Shown here in pieces: positions 43,805 through 52,690 of a stretch of 64,000 nt of DNA. The first letter of the stretch is position 1, and the number at the start of each line of letters is the position of its first letter. The notes under the pieces were generated by a model. That model saw nothing but the letters and a program-made list of their open reading frames with translations, had not been told where the DNA came from and did no database searches. Made by a program: the position numbers and the translations under genes. This DNA comes from Streptomyces sp. YIM 121038 (GTDB lineage Bacteria; Actinomycetota; Actinomycetes; Streptomycetales; Streptomycetaceae), in assembly GCF_006088715.1 (NCBI RefSeq), contig NZ_CP030771.1, forward strand, positions 9,484,001 through 9,548,000. The letters are read 5' to 3'.

Positions 43805-46453
43805 TCAGGCCTCGCGCGGGGCGTCGGGCGGTGTGGCGGGGCTCTTGACGGTGGACACTCGCGCGCCCTGGGGCGCCCCGGAGTGCGGCGACGGCCGAGG
43901 CAGGGGCATCGCTTCCAGGCGCCCGGCCAGGTCGAGGGGCGTGGCGCCCCGGGCCGCGCCGTCGGCCCGCAGCCCGGACAGGAGCAGCTCGGGCGTGTCC
44001 GTGGCGTTCACGAACCGCTCGCCCTGCGCCAGGGCCTTGCCCGCCTGCCGCGCGAACTCCGCCTGGTGCGCCGCCAGATGTCCGTGCACCAGATCCACGA
44101 GCGCGGCCACCAGCTCACGCCGCATCCGGACGACGTGCGCGACGTGGCGCTCCAGCGGGTCGCGGTCCTCGGGCTGGTCCGGATGCCACGGGAAGCAGCG
44201 GTCGAGGCGCAGCGGGAAGCCCGCGTCGACATCCGCCGGATCAGGCTGCGGAGGCACCGTCTGCCGCAGCTCGGCGCGGTACCACTCCGGGTTGGTCGTC
44301 GCGATGAGCGCGCCGAGCCGGTCCCGGCGCGGCGGCGCCAGTCCCCCGCGCCGCTGCTCTTCGGCGGTGATCTCGATCCAGCCGCGGCGCAGGTCCTCCA
44401 GCACCCCGGCGTGCTCGTCGAGCCGCTCCTCGTACGCGGCCCGGATCCGGTCGTGGACGAGGGCCAGGAGCGCCTCGTGGGACCCCCGGAACGCCACCAG
44501 AAGCTCCTCGGGACCATCCGGAATGCCCGGCGCCGGATCGCTCTCCGCGGCGGGCTCCTGGGTGAAGAGCCCGAGGAGCGCCAGCTCGTCCTGGATGTGC
44601 TGGGCGAAGTCCGCGTCGCCCTCGGTGGCGTGCGGGACCACGACCAGGTGCCGCTCCCGGTCCACCGCGGCGAACAGCTCCTTCCACTGCGGCCACGCGG
44701 CGACCGCCATGGCGGCCTCGTCGACCAGGTACCGGCGCAGCGCGTCGTCCCCGCGCGCCCCGTCGGTGGCCCGCTCCAGGACCAGCACCTCGCGCAGCGC
44801 GGCCAGCGCCTGCCGGGTGGCGTGCAGGGTCCGCTGGATCTCCTGGTACGCGGGCGGGTACTCCACCTCCGGGTGCGCCGAGCGCTCCGCGGTGATCAGC
44901 GCGAGCCGGGCCCGGTCCACCGCTGTGGCCCGGCGGCGCACGGCGCCGGCCTTGAGGGTGCCGCCGTGCTCCCGGGCGTGCCCGGTGAGTTCACCGCGGA
45001 GCAGCCGCAGCCCGCCGTCGTGGGCGTACTCCCGCAACGCCCGGATCAGCCGGCTGCCCGGGGCATCGGCCTCGAGCCGGTCGGCGACGCGCGCCCACAG
45101 ACCGGTCAGCGCCGGCTGCCCGGCGCCGCCGTCGGCCTCGCGCACGCGGGCGCGCGCCCCGCCCGCCCCCTCGCCGCCGAGGGCGCCGGAGGCGCGCAGC
45201 GCGGCGAGGCCCACCATGGGCGAGACCAGGATGAGCTGCTTGTGCTGCCCGGCGGGCAGCAGCGACTGCGCGGCCTCGACGATGGTGTCGAGCATCGCGG
45301 TGTCCGGCTGGCCGCGCAGCCGTCGCTCCGTCAGCCGCTCGGGCGAGTCCAGGAGCGCGGCCCGCAGCCCGGCCGGGTCGTCGACGGGCAGCTGGTCGAA
45401 GCGCCCGCCCGCGACCAGGATGCTCTCGCGCAGCTCCTCGTCCGACCTGCGCTCGCGCCCGTCCGCCGTGGGCTCGCGCAGCATGTCGAAGAAGTCCTGC
45501 TCACTGCCCACGGGTCCGCGCTGGGCGTTCATCAGGACCAGCACGGTGTGGATGTCCCGCAGCTCGCGGCGGCTCAGGAACCGGTCCCGCTCACCCGACA
45601 TCTGGCTGTTCAGACCGGGGAAGTCGAGGAGCGTGAGGGCGCCCACGTCCGCCAGGTCCCACACGGCCCGCGGCACCCGCACCCGCAGCTCGATCTTCCT
45701 GATCAGCGGCACGCACGCGGCGAGCACGTCGTCCGGGATCCGGCCGCCCGGCGCCACCGCGTCGCGCCGGTCCCAGCCGCCGCCCGGGTCCGCCGGCGCG
45801 TCGGGAAGGGACATGGCCCGCTTGGCCTGCGCGTCGGTGAGGTCGTAGCGTCGCCCGAGCAGCGGCGCGCCCTCTTCGTACGCGTCGTGCAGGCGCAGGG
45901 TCTCCGCGGCCACCGCGGCCATCTTGGAGCCTTGCGCGAAACGGCCGTGGCGATGGCACCAGTCGACCAGCGGCTGCCACCCCTCGGATCCCGGGCGCGC
46001 CGCGCGTAGCGCGTCGAGCTCCCGCTCACCAAGCCCTTCCAGGCCTGCCAACTCCCCGATCCTGCGGTGCAGATGCGCCATCAGCTCGGCCGTCTCGGGC
46101 GCCGTGCAGTAGACGACCGAGCGTTCCTGGAGGGTCGGCCCCGGCTCGTCGTCGCCGGACTGGTCGATGCGGATGGCCGTCACGTTGCCCGTGGTCGGCA
46201 CGTGGCTCACCGACAGGAGGCCCGGCATCCCGAGCAGCGCCTCGATCAGCAGCGACTTGCCCGCGCTGAACTCGCCGACGATCCCGATCGACAGCGGATC
46301 GCGCGCCTCGCCCAGCAGATGGGCGACGCCCGAGCGGAACTCCGCCCGCCGGGAGGCCAGGGCGCCCTCGTCCCTCTCGTGCGCCGGAGCGCGCTCCAGG
46401 GCCTCGAGCATGCCGACCGCCCACTGGGCGTACATGTCCGTGCTGGCGCCCAT
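43805..46453 (-). CDS. Dynamin-like GTPase (SrfC-like)
   Basis: 882 residues from the ATG at 46453 with GGGGGAGG 9 nt upstream; the open frame continues to 46573. It has G1 motif GEFSAGKS (Lys66, Ser67), a G2-type threonine in VPTTGNVTAIRI and G3 DFPG in LTLLDFPGLNSQMSGERDRF. The fourth G motif is not standard. The C-terminal 500 residues are helical, as in bacterial dynamins (stalk and tip), with no clear transmembrane helices. It is first gene of the operon followed by Hsp70-like, helical, micro-ORF and kinase genes. SrfC of Salmonella is likewise a GTPase-like partner of SrfB. Membrane remodelling or a defence role is likely but not shown. Confidence 0.88.
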   Translation of the reverse strand: MGASTDMYAQWAVGMLEALERAPAHERDEGALASRRAEFRSGVAHLLGEARDPLSIGIVGEFSAGKSLLIEALLGMPGLLSVSHVPTTGNVTAIRIDQSGDDEPGPTLQERSVVYCTAPETAELMAHLHRRIGELAGLEGLGERELDALRAARPGSEGWQPLVDWCHRHGRFAQGSKMAAVAAETLRLHDAYEEGAPLLGRRYDLTDAQAKRAMSLPDAPADPGGGWDRRDAVAPGGRIPDDVLAACVPLIRKIELRVRVPRAVWDLADVGALTLLDFPGLNSQMSGERDRFLSRRELRDIHTVLVLMNAQRGPVGSEQDFFDMLREPTADGRERRSDEELRESILVAGGRFDQLPVDDPAGLRAALLDSPERLTERRLRGQPDTAMLDTIVEAAQSLLPAGQHKQLILVSPMVGLAALRASGALGGEGAGGARARVREADGGAGQPALTGLWARVADRLEADAPGSRLIRALREYAHDGGLRLLRGELTGHAREHGGTLKAGAVRRRATAVDRARLALITAERSAHPEVEYPPAYQEIQRTLHATRQALAALREVLVLERATDGARGDDALRRYLVDEAAMAVAAWPQWKELFAAVDRERHLVVVPHATEGDADFAQHIQDELALLGLFTQEPAAESDPAPGIPDGPEELLVAFRGSHEALLALVHDRIRAAYEERLDEHAGVLEDLRRGWIEITAEEQRRGGLAPPRRDRLGALIATTNPEWYRAELRQTVPPQPDPADVDAGFPLRLDRCFPWHPDQPEDRDPLERHVAHVVRMRRELVAALVDLVHGHLAAHQAEFARQAGKALAQGERFVNATDTPELLLSGLRADGAARGATPLDLAGRLEAMPLPRPSPHSGAPQGARVSTVKSPATPPDAPREA

Positions 46454-46645
46454 GACAGCGGACCTCCCCCCTGCGCCGCCCCGCGCGTGGTGCCGCAGGC
46501 CCCCGGGAACCGTGACCAACCCGCCGCGGTCGGCGCTCAGGGCAATGTCCCGCGAAACGCCCCCGTTGGGCAACAGGATGTGTCAATTTCCCTGAATTCG
46601 CACGGAGTTGTACTCAGCGGGACATCCACCTGGCACCCTCGGGCT

Positions 46646-47527
46646 ATGGCCACGCCGCGCCAGGGACATCAGGGGGACCCCTACGCGCGGGACCCGGGCG
46701 AGTTCCAGATCCCGTACTCCTGGGTCCCCGAGCCGGACGCGCCCACCGGACGACATGCGGACGGACCGGGCCGCGCCCGCTCCGCCACCCCGCGCCGCCG
46801 TCGCGTGCGGCGTGGCGCCCTCGTGCTGGTGGCGGTGCTCGCTCTGGGCACGTCGGCGGCCGCCGCACTCAGCCGCGAGGCCCTGCCGAACGACTGGCTG
46901 CCCGCATGGGGCGTGGGCCCGTTCCCCGACCGCACCCATGGGCCGCACACCCCCACCGACACGGACACGACCACAGCGGCGGCAGGGGGAGGAGACACCT
47001 CGTCGGACACCGACACACCTGCGGACACCGACACCCCCTCCGACACCGACACCACGCCCGGCACGGAGACGGACCCGGGCACGGAAACGGATCCCGGCAC
47101 AGGGACAGGCACCGCCACCGACAGCCCCTGGCCCTTCGTCACCCCCTCCGGTACGCCGGTCAGCTGGGCCGATCTCGAAGTGGGTGACTGCGTGGCCGGA
47201 CGCGAGGCCCGCTCCACCGCGCTGCGCGTCGACTGCGACGAAGCCCACCACTTCGAGCTCTTCGCCACCGCCCCGCGCTACCGAGCCGACACCTACCCCG
47301 GGGACGCCCTCGCCCAGGCCCAGGCGCGACAGTGGTGCGCACGGCGCTTCACGGCCTTCACCGCCGCCTACCTCGGCACGGACGAGCTGAGCTGGACCAC
47401 CGGCACCGTCAGCCGCACGTCTTGGAGCCTGGGCCGCCCCGTCGTCTGCTACCTCATGGAACGCTCGAAGCTAGCCCTGCACGGCTCAGCCACGACGGAC
47501 GCACCCGGCTTCTACACCTCCGACTGA
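46646..47527 (+). CDS. Septum-formation-domain membrane protein with acidic Thr/Asp repeat linker
   Basis: 293 residues from the ATG at 46646. A cytoplasmic proline-rich N-terminus (DPGEFQIPYSWVPEPDAP) is followed by one transmembrane segment (RRRRVRRGALVLVAVLALGTSAAAAL). A linker of about 90 residues is made almost entirely of Thr, Asp, Gly, Pro (TDTDTTT, TDTPSDTDT, GTETDPGTETD). The C-terminus is a septum-formation-type domain (WADLEVGDCVAGREARSTALRVDCDEAHHFELFATAPRY..WCARRFTAF..RPVVCYL) with conserved cysteines for disulfides, outside the cell. It is divergent from the dynamin gene and shares its promoter region. Confidence 0.85.
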   Translation: MATPRQGHQGDPYARDPGEFQIPYSWVPEPDAPTGRHADGPGRARSATPRRRRVRRGALVLVAVLALGTSAAAALSREALPNDWLPAWGVGPFPDRTHGPHTPTDTDTTTAAAGGGDTSSDTDTPADTDTPSDTDTTPGTETDPGTETDPGTGTGTATDSPWPFVTPSGTPVSWADLEVGDCVAGREARSTALRVDCDEAHHFELFATAPRYRADTYPGDALAQAQARQWCARRFTAFTAAYLGTDELSWTTGTVSRTSWSLGRPVVCYLMERSKLALHGSATTDAPGFYTSD

Positions 47528-47567
47528 CCTGCCCGCCAGGGGCCGACCCGTCGAAGCTGAGGGTCCG

Positions 47568-48212
47568 TCAAGCCCGCAGATGGCGGATCACCGCGAGCAC
47601 CCGACGGTTGTGGTCGTGTGACGGGGGCAGCCCCAGCTTGTCGAAGACCGACGCCACATGCTTCTCCACCGTGCCCGCCGACACCACGAGGGCCTGCGCG
47701 ATCGCCGCGTTCGAACGGCCCTCCGCCATCAGCTTCAGGACCTCCCGCTCCCGCTCGGTCAACGACGCCAGCTCCGCCGCCCGGTGGCTCGCCCCGGCGA
47801 GCTGGGTGACGACCTCCGGGTCCAGGGCGGTGCCGCCCGCCGCCACGCGCTCCAGGGCGTCGGTGAACTCCGCGACGTTGGCCACCCGGTCCTTGAGCAG
47901 ATAGCCCACACCCGCCGAGCCGTCCGCGAGCAGCCGTGTGGCGTACTTCGTCTCCACGTACTGGGAGAAGAGCAGCACCCCGGTGCCCGGGTGGGTGCGG
48001 CGGATGTCGATGGCGGCCCGCAGGCCCTCGTCGGTGTGCGACGGCGGCATCCGGATGTCGACGACGGTGACGTCCGGTTGGTGCTCGGCCACCGCCCCGC
48101 GCAGCGCGTCCGCGTCACCGACGGTGGCACACACCTCATGGCCCCGCTCCATGAGCATCTGGGCCAGCAATTCCCGCAGCACAGCGGCGTCCTCGGCGAT
48201 CACTACACGCAT
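47568..48212 (-). CDS. NarL/LuxR-type response regulator
   Basis: 214 residues from the ATG at 48212. The receiver domain (MRVVIAEDAAVLRELLAQ) has a phosphoacceptor at Asp52 (VTVVDIRMP) and a lysine in LLKDR. The LuxR-type helix-turn-helix is LTEREREVLKLMAEGRSNAAIAQALVVSAGTVEKHVASVFDKLGL. It is 12 bp after the sensor kinase and clearly its cognate regulator. It probably controls the ABC transporter genes upstream in the same operon. Confidence 0.95.
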   Translation of the reverse strand: MRVVIAEDAAVLRELLAQMLMERGHEVCATVGDADALRGAVAEHQPDVTVVDIRMPPSHTDEGLRAAIDIRRTHPGTGVLLFSQYVETKYATRLLADGSAGVGYLLKDRVANVAEFTDALERVAAGGTALDPEVVTQLAGASHRAAELASLTEREREVLKLMAEGRSNAAIAQALVVSAGTVEKHVASVFDKLGLPPSHDHNRRVLAVIRHLRA

Positions 48213-48224
48213 GGCGGCATGCTC

Positions 48225-49631
48225 TCACGCGTGCATCGGCAGCTCGACGACGGCTGTCGTCGGTCCGCCCTCGGGGCTGTGGACCAGCAGTCGGCCGTCG
48301 ACGGGCCGTACCCGCTGGACGAGTCCGGTGAGCCCGCTGCCCGCGCCGATCGTCGCACCGCCCCGGCCGTCGTCGACGACTTGGAGCCGCAACATCCCGT
48401 CGTGGCACTCGTCCACCGTGAGGATCGCCTGTGTGGCGCCGCTGTGCTTGATCACATTGGTGAGCAGCTCGGCCGCGCAGAAGTACGCGATGGTCTCGAT
48501 GGCGGGGGTGGGACGCCGGGGCACATCGGTGGTCAGCTCGACGGGGATGCTGCTGCGGGCGGCGAGCGTGGCGAGCGCGTCCGGCAGGCCGTCGTCGAGC
48601 GCAGGCGGGTGCAGCCCCCGGGCGAGGTCGCGCAGCTCGGTGAGCGCCTCCGTGGCGTTGCGATGGGCCCCGTCCACGAGTTGCCGTACGCGGACCAGGT
48701 CGATGGAGTCGCCGTCGCCGGTGAGAGCGGTTCTGTGCTCCGTGCCCGGTGGGCCGAGCCGCTCCTTGATCATGTCGAGGCTCATGGCCACCGCGACGAG
48801 CCGGACCTGTGCCCCATCGTGCAGGTCGCGCTCCACGCGGCGCAGCAGCGCCACCGAGTCGTCGACCGCGAGGGCACGGGTTTCCTCCAGGTCACGTACC
48901 CGGTCGGCGAGTTGACTGGTGCCCAGCAGGGCGTGCAGCAGCCAGCGGTCCGCCCCCACCACCAGACGTGTCGGCCAGGGCGCGAGCAACAGCAGCACCA
49001 CGCCGAGCGCGAGGGCCCCGAACGTCCCGGCGAAGGTGTCCACCGCGAGCCCACCGGCCGGAACGGGCGTGAGGACGGGCATGCCGTCGTCACCGGGGCC
49101 CGGCTGCTGTCCGAGGACCGCCCACCGCAGCGGAGCCGTGACATTGACCAGACCGGTCAGCCACCACAGCACCGCGTACATCCCGAGCGCGCTCACCGGC
49201 AGTTTCACCAGGACGTAGGACACGGCCCGCCAGCCCGCGCCGTCCCGCAGCCCCGCGTCGAGCCGTCCGAAGAGCCCCGTGCCCGCATGCGGCGGCTCCA
49301 GTGCCGGCAGTCGCTCGCCGAGGAACGCGGAGGCCATGCGTCGGTGCACGCCGCCGAAGGCCCGTGCCAGCCGCACCCCCGTGACGAGGATCAGGACGCC
49401 GACGACCGCGCCCAGCAGTGACACCGTCAGGCCCGCGCCCAGGGCGAGCAGCACCGTCAGGACCACACCGCCCACCAGACCCAGCGGAAAGGCGAGCAGG
49501 CAGTACGCCACTTCTCTCCCGGCGCGCCGGGTCAGCGGTGCCCGCAGCACCATGAGGAGGAAGGACCGTGCCGGGGCGGTGGGGGAGGGTGAGCGCGAAG
49601 GGGTCTTGCAGGAGTCGTGCATAGTGATCAT
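48225..49631 (-). CDS. Sensor histidine kinase (HisKA_3/NarX type)
   Basis: About 468 residues. Two ATGs (49631 and 49622) share a weak RBS, AGGGAAA, and I cannot choose with certainty. Two pairs of transmembrane segments lie in residues 30-260 (FPLGLVGGVVLTVLLALGAGLTVSLLGAVVGVLILVTG; VLVKLPVSALGMYAVLWWLTG; FGALALGVVLLLLAPW). The phosphoacceptor box is ERDLHDGAQVRLVAVAMSLDM with His271, followed by an ATPase domain with ELLTNVIKHS and VVDDGRGG. No large extracellular sensor is present. That is typical of intramembrane-sensing kinases paired with an ABC transporter. Confidence 0.92.
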   Translation of the reverse strand: MITMHDSCKTPSRSPSPTAPARSFLLMVLRAPLTRRAGREVAYCLLAFPLGLVGGVVLTVLLALGAGLTVSLLGAVVGVLILVTGVRLARAFGGVHRRMASAFLGERLPALEPPHAGTGLFGRLDAGLRDGAGWRAVSYVLVKLPVSALGMYAVLWWLTGLVNVTAPLRWAVLGQQPGPGDDGMPVLTPVPAGGLAVDTFAGTFGALALGVVLLLLAPWPTRLVVGADRWLLHALLGTSQLADRVRDLEETRALAVDDSVALLRRVERDLHDGAQVRLVAVAMSLDMIKERLGPPGTEHRTALTGDGDSIDLVRVRQLVDGAHRNATEALTELRDLARGLHPPALDDGLPDALATLAARSSIPVELTTDVPRRPTPAIETIAYFCAAELLTNVIKHSGATQAILTVDECHDGMLRLQVVDDGRGGATIGAGSGLTGLVQRVRPVDGRLLVHSPEGGPTTAVVELPMHA

Positions 49632-49639
49632 TTTCCCTG

Positions 49640-50434
49640 TCAGGCGTCGCGTCGGGCCAGCAGCCGCGCACCCACACCGAGGACGACGGCCGTGTACAGA
49701 CACAGAACGGTGAACCCGGTCCACGGCGCGAGCATGTCGGAGACGGGCTTGGCGACCGCGAGGGAGTTACCGGCGATCATGGTCGGAAAGTACTTGGCGA
49801 CGGTGGGGCCCGATATGCCGCCGATGAGCGCGGGCAGGACGAACGTGACGCCGACGAGCGAGGCGATGGCGCTCGCGGTGTGTCGGGTGATCGCGCCGAT
49901 TCCCACGCCCATCAGGCCGATCATCGCCAGATAGGCGCCGGACATCAGCACGGCCCGCAGCACGCCGGAGTCTCCGATGCCCGGCCTCGGCACCCCCTGG
50001 GCGAGCGCGGCACGTCCCGCGAAGAACGTCAGGAACGCGACGGCCTCGCCCACCAGGAGCACCATTCCGCCGAACACGGACGCCTTGGCGGTCAGCAGCA
50101 GCCGACGGTCCGGGATCGCGGCGAGCGTGGAGCGTATGGACCCGGAGGAGTACTCGCCGGTGATGATGAGGACGCCGAGGATGCCGATGAGCAACTGGCC
50201 CAGGGCGACACCCGCGAGGACATTGTTCGTCGGGTCGAACGCGGCTGCCTTGTCCGGCGACGGCGCCTTGGTGTTGGCCATGGTGACCACGCCGATCGCG
50301 ACCATGCCGACCACGGTGAGCAGCAGCGCGTAGAACGTCGAGCGGAGGGTCCGCAGCTTGACCCACTCCATGCGGGCGGCCTGCCGGAAGCCGTACCCGG
50401 GGGAGGCGTGCGCGGTGGTGATGAGGGTGGTCAT
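49640..50434 (-). CDS. ABC transporter permease (NatB/ABC-2 type)
   Basis: 264 residues from the ATG at 50434 with GAGAGGAA upstream; the ATG overlaps the stop of the ATPase gene (ATGA). About six membrane segments are visible, including LRSTFYALLLTVVGMVAIGVVTM, VALGQLLIGILGVLIITGEYSSGSIRSTLAAIPDRRLLLTAK (a signature of the ABC-2 group) and GFTVLCLYTAVVLGVGARLL. It forms the membrane half of a two-component exporter, perhaps for resistance or a lipid or peptide substrate. Confidence 0.93.
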   Translation of the reverse strand: MTTLITTAHASPGYGFRQAARMEWVKLRTLRSTFYALLLTVVGMVAIGVVTMANTKAPSPDKAAAFDPTNNVLAGVALGQLLIGILGVLIITGEYSSGSIRSTLAAIPDRRLLLTAKASVFGGMVLLVGEAVAFLTFFAGRAALAQGVPRPGIGDSGVLRAVLMSGAYLAMIGLMGVGIGAITRHTASAIASLVGVTFVLPALIGGISGPTVAKYFPTMIAGNSLAVAKPVSDMLAPWTGFTVLCLYTAVVLGVGARLLARRDA

Positions 50435-51225
50435 CGCGGGTTCCTCTCGGTGTCGCTGGGCTTGGTGACACCGCGGCACCGCTGGGTGGTGCTGGGGAGC
50501 GGTGGGGTGGTGACACCGCGGTACTCGGCGGAGCCGCTGGTCAACGCGAAGAACGCCTCTTCGAGGGAGCGGCCGTGCGCGGTGAGCTCCCGCACCGAGG
50601 TGTCGGCGAGGAGCCGCCCCTGCCCGATCACCACCAGGTGGTCGGCGGTGAGTGCCATCTCGCTGATGAGGTGGCTCGACAACAGGACGGTGCGGCCATC
50701 GGCGGCCAGGGAGCGCATCAACTCCCGGATCCAGCGCACACCTTCCGGATCGAGGCCGTTCACCGGCTCGTCGAAGAGGAGCACCTGGGGATCGCCGAGC
50801 AACGCGGCCGCGACCCCCAGCCGCTGGGCCATGCCCAGCGAGAACGTCCCCGCACGCCGCCCGGCGACGTCGCTCAGGCCGACGACGCCCAGCACTTCGT
50901 CCACCCGCGCCCGCGCGATGCCACCACCCGCGGCGAGCGCCGCCACATGCGCCCGCGCGCTGCGGCCCGGGTGGAACGTGCGGGCTTCGAGAAGCGCCCC
51001 TACTTCGCGCAGGGGCCAGCTCAGCTCGCCGTACGGACGTCCGGCGATCCGGGCCCACCCCGTGTCGGGTTTGTCCAGGCCCATGATCATGCGCATCGTG
51101 GTCGACTTGCCCGAGCCGTTCGGCCCGAGGAAGCCCGTCACGGCTCCGGGGCGCACCTCGAAGCTCAAGGCGTCCACGGCGGTGGTGGGCCCGTACCGTT
51201 TGGTGAGTCCTTGGACCTCGATCAT
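50431..51225 (-). CDS. ABC transporter ATP-binding protein
   Basis: 264 residues. The ATG at 51225 is better placed than the GTG at 51228 relative to CAGGAG. All motifs are intact: Walker A GPNGSGKST, signature FSLGMAQRLGVAAALL, Walker B VLLFDEPVNGLD, and H-loop LSSHLISEM. The final 25 residues are low in similarity and contain a direct duplication (VTTPP..GVTKP, from repeats GGTGACACCGCGG near 50466 and 50509). It powers the adjacent permease. It is first gene of a four-gene coupled operon with kinase and regulator. Confidence 0.95.
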   Translation of the reverse strand: MIEVQGLTKRYGPTTAVDALSFEVRPGAVTGFLGPNGSGKSTTMRMIMGLDKPDTGWARIAGRPYGELSWPLREVGALLEARTFHPGRSARAHVAALAAGGGIARARVDEVLGVVGLSDVAGRRAGTFSLGMAQRLGVAAALLGDPQVLLFDEPVNGLDPEGVRWIRELMRSLAADGRTVLLSSHLISEMALTADHLVVIGQGRLLADTSVRELTAHGRSLEEAFFALTSGSAEYRGVTTPPLPSTTQRCRGVTKPSDTERNPR

Positions 51226-51327
51226 CACAACTCCTGCGGCAAGCCCGGCCTGCGCCCGGCGTGGTCAACACCCCTCACGCTAGGCCGCCCACCAACACCG
51301 CAGGAACGGTGATTTCCTCCGACTGAC

Positions 51328-51345
51328 CTGGGGGTTTTCCCCCAG
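51328..51345. promoter_or_regulatory. Inverted repeat CTGGGGG-TTTT-CCCCCAG
   Basis: 7-bp perfect stem with a TTTT loop, about 100 bp before the ABC operon and 290 bp before the secreted protein. It could be an operator for the response regulator or a small terminator. Confidence 0.45.
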
Positions 51346-51593
51346 AGACCGGCCACGGCGGCGCCGACCACGGTGGCGCCGAAGCGGTCGCCGGTCCCGG
51401 CGGCGCTGACCACAGCGTCGGCAGCCACGGCCACCACCACGACGACCGCACCCCCCGGCCCCGCCGCCACACCCGCACGATCCGGCCAACGAGCCCCCTG
51501 TGCGCCGCTCCCGCTCGTGTGGGTGATGGACGGGCGTACGGCGTGGACCGCACGATCCGGAGGTGTCCGGACGAGTACCGGCGAGCACCTGAG

Positions 51594-51621
51594 CGTGCTC
51601 GGGACACCGTGCTCGCGACAC
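51594..51621. repeat. 14-bp tandem repeat before secreted-protein gene
   Basis: CGTGCTCGGGACAC at 51594-51607 and CGTGCTCGCGACAC at 51608-51621 differ at one base. They end 13 bp before the start codon, over the region where a promoter or RBS should be. Confidence 0.8.
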
Positions 51622-51634
51622 GAGGAGCCGAACC

Positions 51635-52021
51635 ATGACGTACCCCAAGACCACCCTGCGCATCGCCCTGACCTGCGTCCTCGCGCTGGGTCTCACCGGC
51701 ATCGCGCAGACGGGCGGCGCGGCCGGGTCGAAAGCGGCGGCCGAGGCCCGAGAACCCGCCTGCCCGCCGCCCGGCGGCGGAAGCTGCTACTTCGAGTACT
51801 ACGACAGCAACGGCCTGCGCACCATCGAGTTCGACCCGGAGGTCGGCCGCTGCTACAACACGTCCTCGGCCGGAGCCGTCCGCGGGACCAACAAGACCAA
51901 CCGCAGGGTCCACCTGTGGCCCACCAGCAACTGCTCGGGCAGCGCGACCGCACTGGTCGACCCGGGCTTCTCCTGGAACGACCCGTCCCACCACTACTAC
52001 TCGTTCCGGCCGATCCGCTGA
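51635..52021 (+). CDS. Small secreted protein, possibly inhibitor I36-like
   Basis: 128 residues from the ATG at 51635 with GAGGAG upstream. A signal peptide (MTYPKTTLRIALTCVLALGLTGIAQTGGAAG) is followed by about 95 mature residues with four cysteines (CPPPGGGSCYFEYYDSNG, GRCYNTSS, SNCSG), many Tyr and Gly, and a beta-rich pattern. The spacing recalls the small crystallin-like peptidase-inhibitor I36 group, but similarity is faint. It is probably an exported enzyme inhibitor or a cell-surface protein. Confidence 0.8.
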   Translation: MTYPKTTLRIALTCVLALGLTGIAQTGGAAGSKAAAEAREPACPPPGGGSCYFEYYDSNGLRTIEFDPEVGRCYNTSSAGAVRGTNKTNRRVHLWPTSNCSGSATALVDPGFSWNDPSHHYYSFRPIR

Positions 52022-52055
52022 CGCCGGGGCCGGGCGGACGCGGGGCCCCGGCGTC
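52020..52055. terminator. Terminator between convergent secreted-protein and AhpD-like genes
   Basis: Perfect 12-bp stem (52020-52031 with 52044-52055) and a 12-nt loop, overlapping the last base pairs of the secreted-protein stop codon. Confidence 0.75.
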
Positions 52056-52085
52056 AGCCGCGGACCCGCGCCCGCCCGGGCCGCC

Positions 52086-52559
52086 TCAGCCGAACTGGCC
52101 GACCTGGTAGTCGCCCCCGGGGTTCGCGGTGATGACGTTCAGGCGGTTGAAGGCGTTGATGAGGGCTATCTCCGCCACCAGCGCGGCCAGTTGGTCCTCG
52201 TCGTAGTGCTTGGCCGCGTTGGCCCAGGCCTCGTCGGTGACCCCGCCCGCGGCGTCGGCGATGCGGGTGCCCTGCTCCGCGAGTTCCAGGGCGGCGCGCT
52301 CGGCCTCGGTGTACACCGAGGCATCCCGCCAGGTCGCGAGCAGGTTGAGGCGCGTGGGGGTCTCCCCGGCATGCGCGGCCTCCTTGGTGTGGATGTCGGC
52401 GCAGAAGCCGCAGCCGTTGATCTGGCTGGCGCGCAGCGCCACCAACTCCCGGGTCGCGGCGGGCAGCGCGGACTGCGTGAGTGCCCTGCCCGCCGCGGAG
52501 AGGTGCTTGAGGGCGTTGCCCGAGACCGGGTTGGTGAGGAAGTTGAGACGGGGTTCCAT
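52086..52559 (-). CDS. Carboxymuconolactone decarboxylase/AhpD-like protein
   Basis: 157 residues from the ATG at 52559 with AGGAGA upstream. It has an alkylhydroperoxidase D-like fold with the redox motif CGFCADIHTKEA and the usual following helix (ERAALELAEQGTRIADAAGGVTDEAWANAAKHYDEDQLAALVAEIALINAFNRLNVIT). It probably reduces or decarboxylates a small substrate through its two cysteines. Such genes are the typical target of ECF41 sigma factors, and one is encoded divergently. Confidence 0.93.
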   Translation of the reverse strand: MEPRLNFLTNPVSGNALKHLSAAGRALTQSALPAATRELVALRASQINGCGFCADIHTKEAAHAGETPTRLNLLATWRDASVYTEAERAALELAEQGTRIADAAGGVTDEAWANAAKHYDEDQLAALVAEIALINAFNRLNVITANPGGDYQVGQFG

Positions 52560-52690
52560 GGTGATCTCCTAGGTAGGCGCGGCTGAGGTAGGGCCGCGCC
52601 GAGTCGATGAGCCGCTGTTCACGGGACCGAATGCGCCCCACGGGTACGAGCCGTGCTCGCTCCACACCTCCGACGAGGCAGCCCCTGGAG

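Larger units (their letters stand above)
51226..51634. other. Intergenic region between divergent ABC operon and secreted-protein gene
   Basis: About 400 bp. On the minus strand TTCCTG (51301-51306) and TAGCGT (51277-51282), 18 bp apart, are a possible promoter for the ABC operon. The hairpin 51328-51345 and the repeats 51594-51621 lie in it. No gene is recognised. Confidence 0.4.
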
